The notes beneath the pieces were generated by a model that saw only the letters and a list, made by a program, of their open reading frames with translations, did not search any database and was not told the origin of the DNA. Position numbers and translations under genes: made by a program. This document shows, one piece after another, positions 61,897-64,000 of a stretch of DNA of 64,000 nt. Every line of letters starts with the position of its first letter. The stretch's first letter is position 1. The stretch is from Adiantum capillus-veneris (lineage: Eukaryota; Streptophyta; Polypodiopsida; Polypodiales; Pteridaceae): NCBI GenBank assembly GCA_014529385.2, contig CM043969.1, positions 34,424,446-34,488,445 of the forward strand, read 5' to 3'.

Positions 61897-61909
61897 AAGA
61901 GAGAGGTAA
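61897..61909 (+). promoter_or_regulatory. Polypurine tract of the young chromovirus
   Basis: aagagagaggtaa directly precedes the TG of the 3' LTR at 61,910. Confidence 0.75.
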
Positions 61910-63528
61910 TGTCATAAAATCTAATATCTAACTAACCCAAATGATTTTCTCATATTAAATTGATCACTTAATGTGGGAGAATAAACGGGAACAAGTGTTA
62001 AGATATAGGTATGTGCTTTTAGATCTATCTCAACACGGGGCCAATGTAAAGGGGCCCAAAAGGGAGATGGTCTATCAAAGAGCAAGGCTAACCAATGGAG
62101 CATAAGACCTTAGGGTTAGCTTCATTGAAGACCTCCAATCAATGTGTGTAAAAGTCCTTTTGACCTTAAGTAAGCTAGGGCTGAGGTGGGAACCCGGCCC
62201 AAGCTCGAGGTGCTTGTCCTGCTTGAGGTGCTTGTCATGCTTGAGGTGTTTTTCATGCTTGAGGTGCTTGATTAAGATGCTTGAGGTGCTTGACTGGCTC
62301 CATGCTTGAGGTGCTTGACTTGCTGCATGATTAAGGTACTTGAGGTGCCTTGAGAAGCTTGCCTGAGATGCTTGTGGGAACACCCCCTAGTTCAAGTGCT
62401 TTGTCATGCTTGATGAGTAAGGTGCTTGATCACCTAAAGTCAAAATCATTCCTACAAGAGGGGGGGCGAGCCCTTTTCCTAGGAGCTAGAGAGAGAACAC
62501 CCACTCACACACACAAGGGAAGCCCCAACTTGAAGAGGCAGCAAGGACACATGTCAGGCCCCTACCCATGTTACCTTCATGTGTTGCTTGAAGCCTATTG
62601 GCTAAGCTTCAAAGGGGTCCAATGATAAATTACATGAATTATCTAATTGTTTTAGCATTTATCAAGTCCTCTCTCTCAAAGGGGAAAGGGGGACACTTGT
62701 CCCAAGGCTACCCATGTTGCTTGTAATGGCTCCTGCTTGTGATTGGCTAGGCCTGGAGGGGTCCAATGAGCTTCAGGCATGAGCTACAAGGGGGGGTCGA
62801 CCCAAGCAAGCTAGGGGGGTGCCTAGGGGGTATACTCACCCACACACACTCACAATCACTCTCATGGTGTGCTATGCAAAGTGCAAGAGCTCCCTCTCCA
62901 AGCAAGTAGAGGTTGAGAGCCTACACCAACACTCTTGGCTATGGAGTGCAAATCCAACCAAGAGCCATGCTTCAATGCTTAAGCTTGCCATCTCCTTCTT
63001 CTTCATTACTATGCTATTATGTATGCTAGCAACAAGAGTATGATAAGTGAGGAACTAATTCTTTCTCTTACGAAATGTTTCTTCTTCCTCTTCCCTACCC
63101 TCATTCCCTGCTAGCTCTCTCCACCTTCGAAGGTGTTTGAGGTCTTGGGACTGAGGCTTGGGATAGTTAAAGCTTTCTTCAAGTTTATGTTATGTTTGTG
63201 GTGCATGAAGCCTTCCATCTTCATGGCATCACCTAGGTCACAAGGAACACAAAGACTGTATTGTAACAAGTCTCTCTTTATGGGAGAAATCATAATACAA
63301 ATGCCTATTGGAGGGGGGACCGGCTCCACATAAATCCGGTCCTCAATTGTTGTCATGTTCTCTAAACTCTCTCTCTTGCAAAAGTATTGTCTATGCCAAG
63401 TTAACTAATTGCTATGATTATGTTGCTATCTTCAATTATGTCTACCCGCTATGCTCACAAAATCATTTCTTGAAAGTACTCTCATTAAATTCCGCTATTC
63501 TCAAATTGAATAGGCAAATTCCATTACA
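61910..63528 (+). repeat. 3' LTR of the young chromovirus
   Basis: Same length and, as far as read, same sequence as 54,735-56,353. TSD ATATC follows. Confidence 0.95.
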
Positions 63529-63533
63529 ATATC

Positions 63534-63598
63534 ATCGTGCTCTTCTTCTCGCACTCTCTCTCTCTCTCTCGCGTCGCACTTCCGCTCGTACTCCTTCA
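63534..63598 (+). repeat. Copia 3' LTR, right part
   Basis: atcgtgctcttcttctcgcac followed by a short CT tract and gtcgcacttccgctcgtact matches the 5' LTR end. A run of ~13 C follows directly. Confidence 0.9.
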
Positions 63599-64000
63599 CC
63601 CCCCCCCCCCCTCCCTCCATGATGGATCCCCATCAGGAAGACCAAGCCTTGTGCATATGGAAGTCCATGGGTCTCAAAGCAACAGTGTAGCTAAATGCAA
63701 TGGGCATTGTTGCAAATCATGACGACCTGAGGTTTTGTTAACGCTAGTAGATCAGAGATCAGTGAGAGGCACTCTTTGTCCTATACCAAGCGGGTCTTCT
63801 CCTTGTTCCAATCTTTCCCTCCTCCTTAGGTTGTTGGTGAGCAGCGCCCGTACAACTTTCATCCACTCTTCATCGCACCCCTCGGTCCCATGATCAACCT
63901 AAGCCTCATGCTGATTGTTGGAATAAGGGTTGCAGAGAAACGCACACAGCTTGGAGAGGACGAAGGAAGCTCAAGGCACACAATAGAGAGTGTGTTACTT
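63599..64000. other. Right flank, no gene seen; carries inverted-repeat arm 63,758-63,915
   Basis: The C run is followed by unique-looking DNA. The arm matching 48,708-48,857 in reverse is its only recognisable structure. Confidence 0.5.

Larger units (their letters stand above)
54735..63528 (+). mobile_element. Intact young Ty3/Gypsy chromovirus (8,794 bp)
   Basis: LTRs occupy 54,735-56,353 and 61,910-63,528, both 1,619 bp with a constant 7,175-bp offset. All short frames inside them translate identically, so they appear identical or nearly so. The 5-bp duplication ATATC flanks the element (54,730-54,734 and 63,529-63,533), and the uninterrupted target is visible in the Copia 5' LTR (caccatatcatcgtg, ~49,262-49,276). 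Primer site, polypurine tract and one long ORF are all present, so the copy could be autonomous. Confidence 0.95.

Overview
This is nuclear DNA of a land plant with a large, transposon-filled genome. The signs are plant-type Ty3/Gypsy and Ty1/Copia elements, initiator-Met-tRNA primer sites, chromodomain integrases, long (CT)n tracts and one spliced host gene. A fern or other non-flowering vascular plant is possible from the general style of the elements, but nothing in the window proves the lineage.

Layout. (1) Positions 1-10,505 hold the 3' part of a giant Gypsy element. It has RNase H, an integrase with two HHCC zinc fingers, a retropepsin-like domain placed after integrase, a Lys/Gln-rich ORF with repeated W-I-P-K motifs, a ~285-bp tandem repeat whose units share a 24-bp palindrome, a second large ORF, a polypurine tract and a 933-bp LTR. 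(2) Positions 11,093-17,942 hold a decayed Gypsy element with long LTRs that keeps integrase but no recognisable reverse transcriptase. (3) Positions 17,943-19,690 hold a second, rearranged fragment of the family in (1). (4) Positions 19,690-25,700 are AT-rich and poor in genes, with a Copia gag relic and microsatellites. (5) Positions 25,728-47,077 (minus strand) carry the one convincing host gene: an N-terminal exon resembling a plastid transit peptide and a C-terminal exon encoding a multi-pass membrane protein. A ~20.3-kb intron separates them, with matching splice phase. (6) That intron holds a LINE in plus orientation. The LINE's ORF1 was split by a 10.6-kb Gypsy chromovirus (minus strand) with three LTRs, and one of those LTRs carries a 675-bp hAT-like element with an 8-bp target duplication. 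A second gypsy remnant abuts the LINE's 3' end. (7) Positions 49,135-63,598 hold a Copia element of the Tnt1-94 type. Its 3' LTR was split by a young, intact chromovirus (54,735-63,528) with one 1,593-codon gag-pol ORF, apparently identical 1,619-bp LTRs and an exact 5-bp target duplication.

The window is therefore a stack of nested insertions: host intron > LINE > Gypsy > hAT, and separately Copia > Gypsy. The least familiar material is in 1-10,505, where the palindrome array, the duplicated integrase zinc finger, the protease-after-integrase order and the extra ORF together suggest an unusual giant Gypsy lineage. Only the 56,769-61,550 ORF looks fully coding among the mobile elements. All functional statements rest on motif reading, without database searches.
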